Assembly: GCA_015179125.1 (NCBI GenBank)
Contig: WHVA01000266.1
Location: 62,001-126,000 of the forward strand
Source: Gautieria morchelliformis
Taxonomy: Eukaryota > Basidiomycota > Agaricomycetes > Gomphales > Gomphaceae
Reading direction: 5' to 3'
DNA length: 64,000 bases
Shown: positions 10,711 through 21,812 of the stretch, in pieces
Position numbering within the stretch: the first letter of the stretch is position 1
How the letters are laid out: the number at the start of each line of letters is the position of its first letter
Position numbers and translations under genes: made by a program
Notes under the pieces: model-generated
What the model saw: the letters and a program-made list of their open reading frames with translations, nothing else
Told to the model about the DNA's origin: nothing
Database searches by the model: none

Positions 10711-11459
10711 TCGAACAAGGTCATATTGGTGGCCAGGCATGAGCCCGGACATTGAGTCATTCTGCACATCATGCGCGAAGTGCCAGATGACAAAAACCGG
10801 GCCACAATGGCCCAAAGGCTTGCTACACAGCCTACCCATTCCGGATAGGCCGTGGCAGTCGATTGGCATCGACTTCATGAGGCCCCTGCCCAAATCTAAT
10901 GACTGTGACTACCTGATGGTAGTCATCGATTGACTAACGTCGCACGTCCACCTCATCCCAACCATGATGAGCGTGTCAGCCAAGGGAGTAGCCTGGCTGT
11001 TTCTGAAAGAGATCATTCGACTCCATGGAGTTCCCGAATCCATCGTCTCGGATAGAGACTCGAAGTTTCTGGCGTGAACTACAGCGACTCATGGGGACTA
11101 AGCTCCTCATGTCGACTGCCTTCCATCCCCAAACAGATGGAGCGACCAAGCGGGCAAACCGCTCGATCGGACAGATATTGTGCGTGGTCATCAGAGACGA
11201 TCAGAAGGATTGGGCATTGAAATTCCCAATGGTTGATGTCGCCCCCAACAGCAACGTCAGCGCAACCACAGGCTTCGCGCTCTTCGAGCTGAACCACAGC
11301 TATATGCCGCGGATAGATCTCCCCATAGCTGTGGACATCCCATTCAAGGGGGTGGCCCAGTTCGCACATCAGGCAGGATGGAACCTGATGGCAGCACACG
11401 ATGCAATCATTGAGCATCAAGTGACACAAACATTTCATGCAAACAAGAAACATATGAAG
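10711..11459 (+). pseudogene. Ty3/gypsy integrase fragment
   Basis: The fragment begins inside the H2C2 zinc domain: YWWPGMSPDIESF then CTSCAKCQM (10724-10785); the two histidines upstream are missing. The catalytic core follows, with DFMRPLPKS and VVID, then a TGA at 10931-10933 (likely from CGA, as these cores usually read VVIDRL), then IVSDRDSKF, a frameshift near 11066, and FHPQTDGATKRANRS. The usual C-terminal GPF/chromodomain part is absent. The frame runs straight from the end of the core (QTFHANKKHMK) into the next ORF. It is inactive; gag, protease, RT and RNase H of this element are not in the window. Confidence 0.88.
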
Positions 11460-13962
11460 ATGATGCCCCCCAAAGATGGGATGGACGTTGATCCGTCAAC
11501 GTCCATGACACGTGCAACGGCCCCGAGACAGGGGGCCGCAGACATCCTACGAGCTCCAGTCGACCAGGAAAACTGGATGATCATAGGATGGGAAGACGCC
11601 TTGGCAATTGTCCACCCGGACGATTGCGCCACCTGCGCAGACTACGCCGCGCACTTATGCGCCACAACAGGCACCTGCAAGGTAAAACTGCGGGATGAAG
11701 ACATCGGCGACGCCGTCGACACGGCCTGGGGATGGCCCCCAAGGGGCATCGCATGTGACACATGGGCGGAGCCCCGCGGGACATCAATGACCTCAAGAAG
11801 GAGGTCAAGGACTTGGAACGGGCGGTCAAAGACCGTGACGACGCGCTCAAAGTCGAGTGCACCAAAGTAAAAGAGCTCAAGGAGCAGCTGAGTGCGCTCC
11901 AGCTCCAGCTCAAGTTCACCCATGCAGCCTCAAAAAGGCTGCGCCATGACCCGGCCACAGACCCAGTGGCCGGGCCCTCATCATCTCCCGCGACAGCACC
12001 CTTGCCAGCGCACGCAGCATCGGGGCTAGCATCCCGATTATCAGCTCCCACGCCGACGACGATGACAACTGAGGGGTGGAGTGCACCATCCAATGCAGTG
12101 TACGGCGTCCCAGAGGGATGGGAGTCTGACTCCTCCGTCTGGAAGACGTACGACCCGGACAGAGCTCAGCATCTGGCTGAGCAGCCAAAAAAGAAGCGCA
12201 AGAAATTGCGCGGCACCCTCAACACCATCAATGGTCTGGCCATTGCGAGGGAAAGCGTGATCAGCACATACCTGGCTGCGTCACCGTCGCACACAATCAA
12301 TGACCCTGCCCTACAATGGCAGGTAGCATTGGTCGAAGCCCAGTACATGTTAGCAACTTTGGGGTTATGGCAGGGAAGGTTCGGTAGAGTTCTTAGAAAG
12401 CTAGAATCAAATGCACTCTCTCAGTGAATTTATTGTCACTATTATATTAATACAATACCTAGAATCAAATGCACTACATGATTTTCAGTCAACATGCTAT
12501 GAAAATACAAAGAATACTACTCGCCTCTCTCAGTGAATTTATTGTCACTGAGAGAGGAGCACTATCCTGTCTCAGAAGGCATATACTTGTACCCGGCCCT
12601 TTAGCGCTCAAGAGCTCGCGCGTCGAAGTCATTTCAAACTCCGCTGGGTGCAGCCGCCTGTGAAAATAGAGATAACAGAGTGAAATGGAGAAATAGGGAG
12701 TGACTGGAAATTTTCAAAAATAATCAGAGAAGTGAGTGCATGGTACAAGAACAATATGAGAAGAGATTGAAACACCACACAATAAATCAAATATATTATG
12801 CTTGATTTTGGTGCAGGAGCATAAATGCACCCAACAGTACATCGGGCCTCATGTGGACCTGCCGCCACCGGCAGGGACAGTTCACCCTCCCTACCTGGGG
12901 GAGGGAGTGATCATACCACTCAGAGACCCGCCGGCCTCCGAGACGGGCCTCCTACCACGACCGGTAGGAAAGGCGCAGCAGCATCATACTCAATGGTACG
13001 ACGTTTGCCCGCTCAATGACCCATGCTTCATTGAGCTCCTAGCACGTGCAAAAGACATGCCGCAACTCGCGCCCACGTGCGAGATGATCGGCGTGTTCAA
13101 GTGCATCGAGCGCAAGCAACGTGCTCACAATCCCAAATGGGATTGTCTCATGGTAGTGAGCGGTACCCCGCTTGACATCACCGCCATCCTAAGGGGTTGG
13201 ATACACAACCCCGAAGGAATCCCCTCTGCCATCTGTGACAACGCGGATGGAACCCTCAACCTGGACAACATGGACGTCTGGATGTGGTTGAAGGCACTCC
13301 CACCCCAAGTTAAAGGGGTCGCATCACCTCTCAAGTTGAGACTCCTTGACTTGTTCGGCTCCACCGACCGATGGTCGAGCTTCGTCGATGCCCAGGAATG
13401 CCTGACACCACAGAGCCCCAGCCTGCGGCTATCCATCACGGGTCCATATCCCGTGGGAGGCCGAGCTGGCCCCAACATCCTGCTTGCCGAGATCACGCGA
13501 TGGCTGGCCCACCATGCCAGCGTCACTCAGGAACGAGTGGTGCACATTGAACACTACGTTCAACGCAGCCTCACTGGCGCGGCATTCAGTGCCGCTGCCC
13601 GGGAGGGCCAACAAAAGGTCCTCGAGACCAGCCACGTGAGGGCCGCGGTGCCACGACCGCTCACCCACGCTCAGCTCGATCAAGAGCTGGCACGCTTCCG
13701 GCCTCCTCCCCAGGCCAAGGACCCAGCCGTCGAGGCCATACTCCATGAGGAGACCGGCCCCATCAACCAAGCAGGAACCCCCACCAGTGGTGAGGCAGAG
13801 CCGCCTCACCCAACCACCCCCACAGATGTGGAGGTGCCTCCGGAGGAGTCACGTGCTCCACCGGCCCCATACAATGACGATGTCATCGTATCGGAATCAC
13901 TAGAGGACGCCATCATGGATGACCTCTATGAGTCCTATGCGGTACCCTATAGTTGTCTATAG
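11460..13962 (+). pseudogene. Post-integrase ORF of a gypsy-type element, split by a solo LTR
   Basis: This is a long ORF between the integrase and the 3' LTR. It starts at ATG 11460 or 11463 (MPPKDGMDVDPS), shows HPDDCATCADYAAHLC, then shifts frame near 11750-11785 into a coiled-coil segment (DLKKEVKDLERAVKDRDDAL, about 11785-11930), a Pro/Ser/Ala linker and KKKRKK. At 12348 a 489-bp solo LTR interrupts it. Removing the LTR and one target repeat restores an open frame that runs to the TAG at 13960-13962, ending in an acidic Pro-rich tail. A polypurine tract (13961-13972) follows at once. The length is about 670 codons without the insert. Its function is unknown; similar proteins seem common in polypore genomes. 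It could be a misplaced gag or a true extra ORF. Confidence 0.65.
12348..12836 (-). repeat. Solo LTR of the copia family inside the gypsy ORF
   Basis: 489 bp, TG (12348) to CA (12836) on the plus strand, flanked by GTACA at 12343-12347 and 12837-12841. It has the long LTR form with both 25-bp repeats and the stem-loop (about 12534-12567). It disrupts the surrounding reading frame, so it inserted after that ORF existed. Confidence 0.95.
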
Positions 13963-13972
13963 AGGGGGAGGG

Positions 13973-14935
13973 TGTAAGAGCCCGTTCGACTACGGAATCG
14001 TATGGAATCACACACCCAAAATGAGATCACATTGATTCCAGATGATTCCGAAAATTGCGTGAGATTGTGTGACCGTTCAGCTGACACAATTTCGGAAATT
14101 GCCAACTTCTGCGATTGCAATTTTCATAGGTAAGTTGGAATTCTGGTTCTGACCAGAATTCCTCGTTATTTTGAAAACCGAATCGCCTTCCATCATTACA
14201 CCAGGTCGCTCCACACACTACGTCATGGCGGTTCTCACATCGGACAAGCCAAAAAAAGGAAAGCGTTGACTGGACAGCTGAAGAGCAGTAGCCAAGAAAA
14301 TAGGGCCCTGTAAGACGTGCTGGCAGTGCATAAGTACCTTTTCAATTCTATACTACTGGTTTCTAATCTACTAGTTAGCTCAAGACACATTACAAGATAG
14401 TCAAAACATTGCGTGAGCAACCTGGGTTCGGATGGAATGAGGGCAAGAAGCTTGTCATGGCGTCGAAAGAGGTGTGGGATGCGTATATCCTGGTGAGTAC
14501 ATGTGCCGTGTATCTATTCGGTGTTTCTGGAGCCTCTCCGACGTGCCCCGTCTCAATTGGGAATGTACTGGCGCCATTGCTTTCTTCGAAGTGGTGCGGT
14601 GGCAGCAGTGCAGAGGAAAAATTCTGTGTCACGTGACAGAATTTCAGTTTGGAAGTGTTCGGCTGCCTTCAGTGAAATTGAGCAAAATCACGCATTTTGA
14701 GTGTCACTTTCGGCGGGCTGAAACTGAGCAAACAAGATCACAATACCGCACCACCCGAATTGACATTGCGTTTTCTAATTGCGAATTACAATTCCGCCGC
14801 CGAACGAGCTCTAAATAACCTATGTATCTACATGTACACTAGTTATTACATAATCCCAGTGGGCCCCTTAGGGACCCACTGTATAGTTTATGCGTGGGAA
14901 CCGGTCAGCAGTTCCCATCACATCTTACCCTTACA
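13973..14935 (+). repeat. Short gypsy LTR (about 126 bp) split by a DNA transposon
   Basis: The polypurine tract AGAGGGGGAGGG ends at 13972 and is followed by TGTAA. After the 834-bp insert the sequence continues TAAATAACCTATG and ends CATCTTACCCTTACA at 14935, so the reassembled LTR would run TGTAA...TTACA, about 126 bp. The right boundary is inferred from the inverted TGTAAG/CTTACA ends, because the partner 5' LTR is not in the window. Confidence 0.65.
13978..14811. mobile_element. PIF/Harbinger-derived non-autonomous element
   Basis: 834 bp with imperfect terminal inverted repeats of about 26 bp beginning GAGCCCGTTCG (left) and, read inward, GAGCTCGTTCG (right). It is flanked by the 3-bp duplication TAA (13975-13977 and 14812-14814), the target type of PIF/Harbinger. 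Bases 14379-14492 encode KTLREQPGFGWNEGKKLV and EVWDAYIL. This resembles the Myb/SANT-like DNA-binding protein that accompanies Harbinger transposases, and is followed by a GT splice-like site. No DDE transposase is seen. A 10-bp-arm palindrome (14138-14161) lies inside. It is probably an internally deleted copy mobilised in trans. Confidence 0.8.
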
Positions 14936-15881
14936 CTGTCACTACGTAGCATTCAGAATACCACTCCTTGGTCAAGTTCTGTTGTGCCCTTGTGACACAA
15001 GGCAAAGATCGTCATCTTTACATGCGCTCACCGTCCTTTACTCAAGCAACATATGGGGCACACTGGAGACACTACACGACGCAAACAGCATGAAATCTAG
15101 AGAGGTTTCAACTGCCCTCTTTCATAAAAGATACCTCTGTGGCGCAAGCATGAGAGTGGGTGCGTACAACGGGGTGCAGTGCATACACTGCATTTAGGCC
15201 CCTTTCTTGCTGAAATTTGGCGAGCTCCATCGATCTCAGAGTGAAGCACCTCAATCGACCTTGCCGTAATTTTTGTTAGGTTGGCATTAATGAACTGTCT
15301 ATATATTTACATGTATATCCCCTCAATTGACCTTGCCGTAATTTTGGTTAGGTTGGTATTAACCGACTGTCCATATATTTACATGTTTATCCATCTACCT
15401 GCCCTGTCCACATACAGCAAATAGATCCCCTTAATGCATCTCTGAAGAGATACATTCAGATGTGGCAGAGCACCTTTCCAGATGTGCATGTATACTGAAT
15501 CATCTCACCCACTGTTTAGGCTCAACCAGGTACTCTCTCAGGAGGTGTGTATCATTACATTTCCCTCAGATTGGACTTGTCGAAATTTTTCTACTAGAGC
15601 ACTAGTAATTTGGTGCCCAAGTGCCAGCTCACTCAATGACACACTGACACGACCTTATATAAGGGTTCATCTTGCATGCTATCTTACGTCCCCTCCTTGA
15701 GCACCCCCCACCACCTTCACATTCATCATCATCATCTCCACCTCCGTCATCACCTTCATCTTTACTGGCACATTCATCGTCCATCCTCACCCTCATCATT
15801 GTCAAATTAGCTAGCTGGACAAGGCAGGGCCGTCGAGCTCTCAGCAGCATTCAATTCTAGTCTGTGCTAGCTGTACTCACC
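14936..15881. other. Non-coding stretch
   Basis: No gene is supported. It contains the 72-bp tandem duplication annotated separately, a TATA-like TATATAAGG at about 15656 and a CATCAT/CACC-rich pyrimidine stretch (15690-15780). Confidence 0.5.
15249..15392. repeat. Tandem duplication, 2 x 72 bp
   Basis: Copies at 15249-15320 and 15321-15392 share CTTGCCGTAATTTT, GTTAGGTTGG and ATATATTTACATGT, with roughly ten substitutions between them. Confidence 0.85.
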
Positions 15882-16065
15882 ATGCACATCATCTTCGCCT
15901 CATTCATTAGCGCACATGTTCCTCCTCGCACTCTCGCTGCCACTGCCGCCAAAGCTGGTAAGCCTGTCTTTCTTCTTCACCATCACCATGTGCAGCATTG
16001 ACTAAACTACAGGCAGTGAGTTCGTAGACCCAGACAGCACCCAGCATGCCCCTACCTGGTTCTAG
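15882..16065 (+). CDS. Candidate two-exon mini-gene (42 aa), uncertain
   Basis: ATG at 15882. Exon 1 (15882-15957) joins exon 2 (16013-16065) across a 55-nt intron with a GTAAGC donor, a GACTAAAC branch-like site and a TACAG acceptor. The phase closes and gives 42 residues starting MHIIFASFIS and ending HAPTWF. A TATA-like element lies about 225 bp upstream. There is no CAAX end, so it is not a pheromone precursor, and I recognise no family. The good splice signals could be chance. Confidence 0.25.
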
Positions 16066-19000
16066 GTCGAGAGTCGAGGGTTGACATTCCCACAGCTGGA
16101 GCGCAGCACTGTGGGTCGTCTTTTACATTCCCAGCCCGCTGCACCCATTAATATTCTCCTTAACCTCACCTTACAGTCCATCCCACTAACCGCTCTCCCC
16201 ACAGCAACCGCCCGTCTCCTCTTAGTGTACTATATTTAGCCCTTTAGAGGAAAAGATGTCATGTCATTGTACTGGGCCACTCATTGCGGTGACGACCTCG
16301 TTGTTCACCCTTATTCCCTGTAGCTTATATGTTAATATGTATATGAATATATGCATTACTACTTTATTATGTATGTATAGCCTAATTAGAGGCAAATGAA
16401 CCCACTCAATGTCCAACTAGTGGGTGACTATGTATCTCGCAAGAATTCAAGCAGCCAGGGTCAACACACCTTTCCAGACTCAACCCCCAACCCCAACCCC
16501 AACCCAGGAAAGGTCAGATGGCCACATGCTCACATACAATGGAGAGGTCTTGTTCTCAGACCCAGGAATGCTGCACTATTTAGGTGTCGCGGTTGGTAGA
16601 CATATATTACTTGATTTGCAATGAGGAGAGGTCTCCTCGTTGCTAAAAAAACACGCTCTTTTCTTATCTAAATACATGCTGTCGTGGCCCAAATATCCGG
16701 GGCCTAAACGCGGTGATACATCTGTTGTCCCAGAATCCGATGTAGTGTGAGCGATGCTCTCACGAGACTCGAGTTCCGGCAGAGATATTTGGAATTAGTG
16801 TGCCAAAGGAAGAGAACTTGTCGCTTCTGTCCAGCGTGGCATGGCAGTTGTGTGTACAGTCTCCTGAAAGGCTGTTGAACATACATCTCATAGCTGGGGA
16901 CAAACAGTTAGGCATCATTAATAGGCGCTTCGTGGGAGCAGATAATAGATGCCCCTGCCAAAATCAGCTACGACACTGTGGATAGCGAATCCATTGAAAC
17001 CTAGTGGGTTTACCCACGGGGCTTCTGTTTTCGGTGGGTACATCATTGAAACAGCCCCCATTGAAACAAACCAATAAAATTTGAGCTTACCGGGTTTCAT
17101 AGAAAAAAACAATGAAATTATTCAAGTGGTTGGACCAGTAGAATTTTCAGTGGCTTTGTCACTTAGTTTCCGTGCCATAGGAACTACATATTCAATGTAA
17201 CATGAGAATTTCAGTGCTCGAAGGCCTGGATTGCCGTTGTTCGCACACTTAAAAATTTTCAAGATAGCTCATGGAGCACTCAGTGAAATCCAGTGAATTA
17301 ATATGTATATTTCTGGGGAAATATACTGAAGTTTCCATATATGTATCAATGAATTTCCATGCTTGAGGTCCCGGAATGCTACTGCGGCCCCAAGTGACAA
17401 CTGCTTTTGAGATACAGCACTAAGTATACACTGTAGAAAGAATAAGCGCTATATTTCAGTTCCGCTTGCACTACAGCTAAATTACAGTACCGACTTGTAC
17501 TGAAATTTAGGTACAGGAAAATTGCAAAGTCCAAATGATGAATGAGATTTTTTTTTTATCTAATCATGATCAATCTCCAGAAGTCAACTAAGTACTAGTG
17601 CAAGTGTCTGGGGTATGATCGCGAGTTGCACTAATACCTAGTAGGCAAGATAATCAATTTCCGGCAGAAGGCGAAAGGCACAGGACGAGTCGGAGTACAA
17701 CCTGGCTGACTAATGCAAGAACGAATGTATGCGCGCTCTTCATCCTTCGCTCTTGCCATTGCCAACACTATCAGCCCCTCAACTCGCCGCTGCACGAATA
17801 TCTGTATGCTCCCGTGGCCGCGCTCCACTTCTCCGTTTCCCTTGTCTCCGAGTCGTGCCACCAGCCCATGGATATCTCAGATGGATGGCCCGAGGGTCCG
17901 CTTGTTTGTTTCCAGGGATCACACTACTTGCTGCTTACTGTATAGACCGTCTCGGGCTTTCGTAAGTCAAGTGATGTGATGGACGCAACAGGCTCACACT
18001 GCTTGACAAAGACAAGGTACACTGCCAAACAGCGCGGCATGCTCCACTCACAGCCCTACTAGTATGGCGCCACCTTACATGGACTCGGCCCACAGCGTCA
18101 TTTCATCTACACCGTGACATCAAGATGATTTTGCACCTCACCTCAGCTGGAGCAGCCTGAGTCTGCGCTTCTGTTCTATTTGTCATCCATCCTTCCACAG
18201 AACCTTTCCCATTCTGATTCCCTCCGAGCCGAGTTGATGCGCAGGCCCAGTAGCGCACGTAGTATTCTTCTCCCACTCTCCTCCTTACACCCGTGTCCTG
18301 GTTGGGCAGAATCTTGAACTCAGCCTGACCGCACATGCAAGATTGATCCCTCCTGCACGGTTACCGGATCGCCTGCACGCTCAGCCGCAACCTGAGTGAT
18401 CCCAGGTTCTCCACCACCACACCAGGTAGCTGTCCCAGCTGTTCTTCGTGGCGGAAGCTGTCGCATGATTTGATAGAGAGACCGATTGAGGCTGTGAAAA
18501 GGAAGATGGTGAGTTGGGCGTTTGCTCGACCCATCCCCTGTGTACAACATGTACATCAACGATCCCTCCTCCAATATTTCCGACAAGCATGTCAATGAGG
18601 TACGTTAGTATTTTGAGAACTAACAGAACTGGTCAGCACCTTTCTGTGAAAGCCTATCACGGCGGCGGGTGCGGGTGTGAGCACGAGCTCGAACTCGGCA
18701 CGCTCAGGCATGACCGCGCTCACGACGATGACGTCAAGCAGTGCGCTGACGGCTGCGGATGTGAGGCTTGACCTCGAGGAGCGCACACTGCACCTGGTGG
18801 TGGAGGAGACATTTGAGGAGATCGGGCGGCAGTGGATGCCATGGGCAGCGAACGGGGCCATACATGTGGGCGAGCTTATCCTGATTGTGGACTCGGACAT
18901 GTTGTGCCGGAGGATTGGATGCGGCGTGGGAAATCCCCAAGGTAGCAATCATTGAGCATGAGTCAGGTGCGTGCGGCTGATGGCGGGGGTTGCTAGCTGC

Positions 19001-20178
19001 AACTGATTCTGTTTTTATTTTTGGTACCAGCTGTTATGCAGGTCATCTACTTTTTCTTGTGTCTTGGATTGCTCTCATGTCTTGCATCGCCAAGCACAGA
19101 TGCACACCATTCCCAGGTTTCATGGATTGAAAAGCGGTATTTCAGTGATTTTCACCTTATGTTTCATCTGTATTTTCCCTTGTATATATTGATTTATGAC
19201 TTGAAATAATGGGGCATTCAGTTGCTGCATCTCTGAAATGTGGTGATAGAACCACGGGGTCGTAAGTGACTATTTCATGGGAACCCAGTGGTCGTTGAAT
19301 CGAAATGCCTGGTTCAATCCATTGGTCTTCCGTTGTAGGATCCCTGAATACACATGAATCAACCCCTGAAACCAACTCATTGAAACGAAACTTTTTCCAC
19401 TGAAACTGATTCATTGAATTTTCAACGGGTTCTATTGGTATTTACACTAGCTATAATGGTTTATATACTGAATCCTCAGTGGGTCTACCCAATAGGATTC
19501 ATTGGGTTGACTACCCACAGTGACGATTTATCTCGGATCCTGTCACTGCATCCTCATCAAAAGTATTCGCTTTTCGCAGAGGCCAAGCAATGCGCAATTC
19601 CACCAGATGATTTTCCTCACACCAAATACGACGCACAGAATGCTCTCCAGATGATTTCACGCAGCGAATATCACAACGAATATCATGATTGCCAACGATT
19701 TGTTTTGATATGTGTATAGCGTAACGTTGATCCACTGATGCTGAACTGCAAGAGGAGGTAGATCCGTGAAGTATCACGACAGGGCTTTCATGTTCGTTGC
19801 ACCTTGTCGTCCTGTTTGTTCGTGGTCGGGCCCATTGCAATTAATTCGGACTTCAGTCATGGCAGGCCTGGAGAAACAAATCGAACCCCCCCGAAGTGTA
19901 GAGATTTGTGGTCTTCATACCGGTCTTTATACCAATCGGGGAAACAATTAGGCTTCGGCTGGTAATAAGATAGACGTATATCTTCCTCGTTGAATGAATG
20001 ATGCTTAGGAGTAGAAGAAATGCTTGTCCTCAGCTGTGAGTCTCAGACTTGTTGCCACATTGTTCGGCCACAAAAAATCCGAGCAACTCCTGCACGCGAC
20101 CAGTAATTTGTATGTCATATACAGTCGGCATACGGCGTCGGTAGGCATATACTGGACATGGTCAAATCAACAGCAGAA
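16066..20178. other. Long region without a recognisable gene
   Basis: Mostly AT-rich and without homology I can recognise. Notable pieces: a C-rich tract at 16483-16506; segments around 16990-17110 and 19220-19510 that share CATTGAAAC, GTGGGTTTACCCAC-like and CCAATAGG motifs and may be relics of one repeat; and a frame at 18677-18955 (LDLEERTLHLVVEETFEEIG) that looks somewhat protein-like but has no partner exons I can define. Confidence 0.4.
16483..16506 (-). other. G-quadruplex-capable tract
   Basis: The plus strand has four C-runs separated by AA; the minus strand therefore reads GGGTTGGGGTTGGGGTTGGG, which fits an intramolecular G-quadruplex. It is not the usual fungal telomere repeat TTAGGG. 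Confidence 0.6.
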
Positions 20179-21658
20179 CTACTTCCCTTTAGCTTTGCCT
20201 TTGCCAAAGGTTTTCCCCTCAAAGCCAGGACGTGATTTTCCTTTGGGTTTACTTCCCTTTTTCTTTTCGTCTCGCCTTTCCTTGCGCATGGCGATGTTGT
20301 CTACTCGTTTCTTTTGCTTGGCTGCCATATTTGCTTTCAAGTTGTGTTTCCGTTCGTCCCTGAATGGTAAAATAAAAAGATGCTTGATTCAACCCAGAAT
20401 GATCACGCAAGTGTAACGGTGCGCACCATTCCTTCTTGCTCTTTTCCTTGCCCTTCTCCTTTCTCTTGACAGCCTTTTTCAGCCGTCCTACATCGTCGCG
20501 CACCTTGCCGCCCTCCACCCTAATTTCTGCCTTCTCCCACTTCTGTCGCTCCTCGAGCGCCTTTCGCTTGTCTTCTGGCAATGCGGCCAGTTTTTCGGAC
20601 CGGGCTTCCAACTGTTGTAATGCTGTCTTTGGATCCGATGCAACTTTGTGTTTCTTGGCTGCGCGAGAAGTCGTCCCAGCCCCTGAAATAGTCCCAAAGG
20701 TGACACTCGCGAATTCAGGAGGCTCGGGTAAGGTAGGTTTGCTCGATGTGGAAGCAGAGGGTTCCGAGACAAGGAGTTGGGACTGGTGCAAGCATGGCAC
20801 TCATAAGCATGCCTAGAATGATCTAAGTGGGCATACCTTAGCGGATGTCTGCTTCCCATGGTCCTGTTCGCGACCCTTTCCTTTCTTTCCTCGTTCATCC
20901 TCTTGTCTACGGATCTTCTCTTTGGTTTCTTTCCGCCTCCGCTCTCGCAAAAGCGCTCTTTGCTTTCGTCGTTCCTCTAATAACTCATCCTTACTTCCTG
21001 CCTCTACATCTCTTATTTCACCATCTCTGCCTTCTCGTCTGGCTCCACCACGGCGAAGGGAGCTCATTTTTGCATGCAGTTTTGCTCGGAGGTCCTGTAT
21101 ACCACCAGAGGTCGGCAATGGGACGATAGACATCCCACCCTCCTCGTCAACATCCATATCATCAGCAGCACCAACAGCCTCTGCAGTGTCACTGCCGATA
21201 TCACCTGCGGAGTTCAGTTTTTCTTTGCCCTTCCGTTTCTTCCCACTTGCCACAACCTCTGTGTCTTCACCCTGTGCATCTTGTGCAGTCAAAGCTTCTT
21301 GTTGCAGATCAAGAACGGTTTTGTGATTTGCAGGATTAAGCTAGAACACGAGGGTGAGAATATACGATCGACAGTCCCACCTTGCACACCTACCCTATCC
21401 TTCTTCGCTTTCTTTGTCGCCTCCTTGATGGCCTGCTTCGGAGCTTTCTGCTTCTTCGAGTTCTTCTGGTACTTTGATGCGTACTATTAAATAGCACCGA
21501 TGCATTAGGATATATAAAGTTTTGAAGGAGGATCGCCTCGCCTCTTCGTCTGGATCCCTCGCGAGGTAGTGCTTAGCTGGAATCAACTTCAAGAGAGATT
21601 CAAAGACACTGTTATGATGCTCCAAGGAAGCTCGAAGTGTTGCAGTTGGGGTCGTCAT
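20179..21658 (-). CDS. RRP14: Rrp14/SURF6 family ribosome-biogenesis protein
   Basis: A nucleolar RNA-binding factor for pre-rRNA processing. Exons, in coding order: 21658-21542, 21483-21394, 21340-20837, 20782-20427, 20359-20179. All phases close and give 415 residues ending at TAG 20179-20181. The N-terminal part has [20 protein letters not shown], then lysine-rich [21 protein letters not shown] central region, [20 protein letters not shown], precedes long charged helices, and the C-terminus reads [20 protein letters not shown] then [17 protein letters not shown], the SURF6 signature. The first intron (21484-21541) seems to use a GC donor; the others are GT-AG of 53-67 nt. An upstream in-frame ATG at 21670 is an alternative start. 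The next minus-strand gene ends 155 bp upstream. Confidence 0.92.
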
Positions 21659-21812
21659 AAGACGCAACAAAATGTGGAAAAGAATTTGCCTTAGGAAATT
21701 AATGATCCCGCGGCGGCGTGAGTTGCCGACATTAGCTTAGTAAGCGAATGTCCCCCGCCGAGTCCCGGGGTGGTAATGATTTCAAAATCGACACCGTACT
21801 AGATAGTACACA

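Noticed and set aside
15882..16065. Mating pheromone precursor
   Set aside because: The small size and intron are suggestive, but there is no C-terminal CAAX cysteine.
16483..16506. Interstitial telomere repeat
   Set aside because: The unit is TTGGGG rather than TTAGGG and the tract is only about 24 bp; treated as a G-rich microsatellite.
19290..19330. tRNA gene, from a GGTTCAATCC-like B box
   Set aside because: No matching A box or cloverleaf arms around it.
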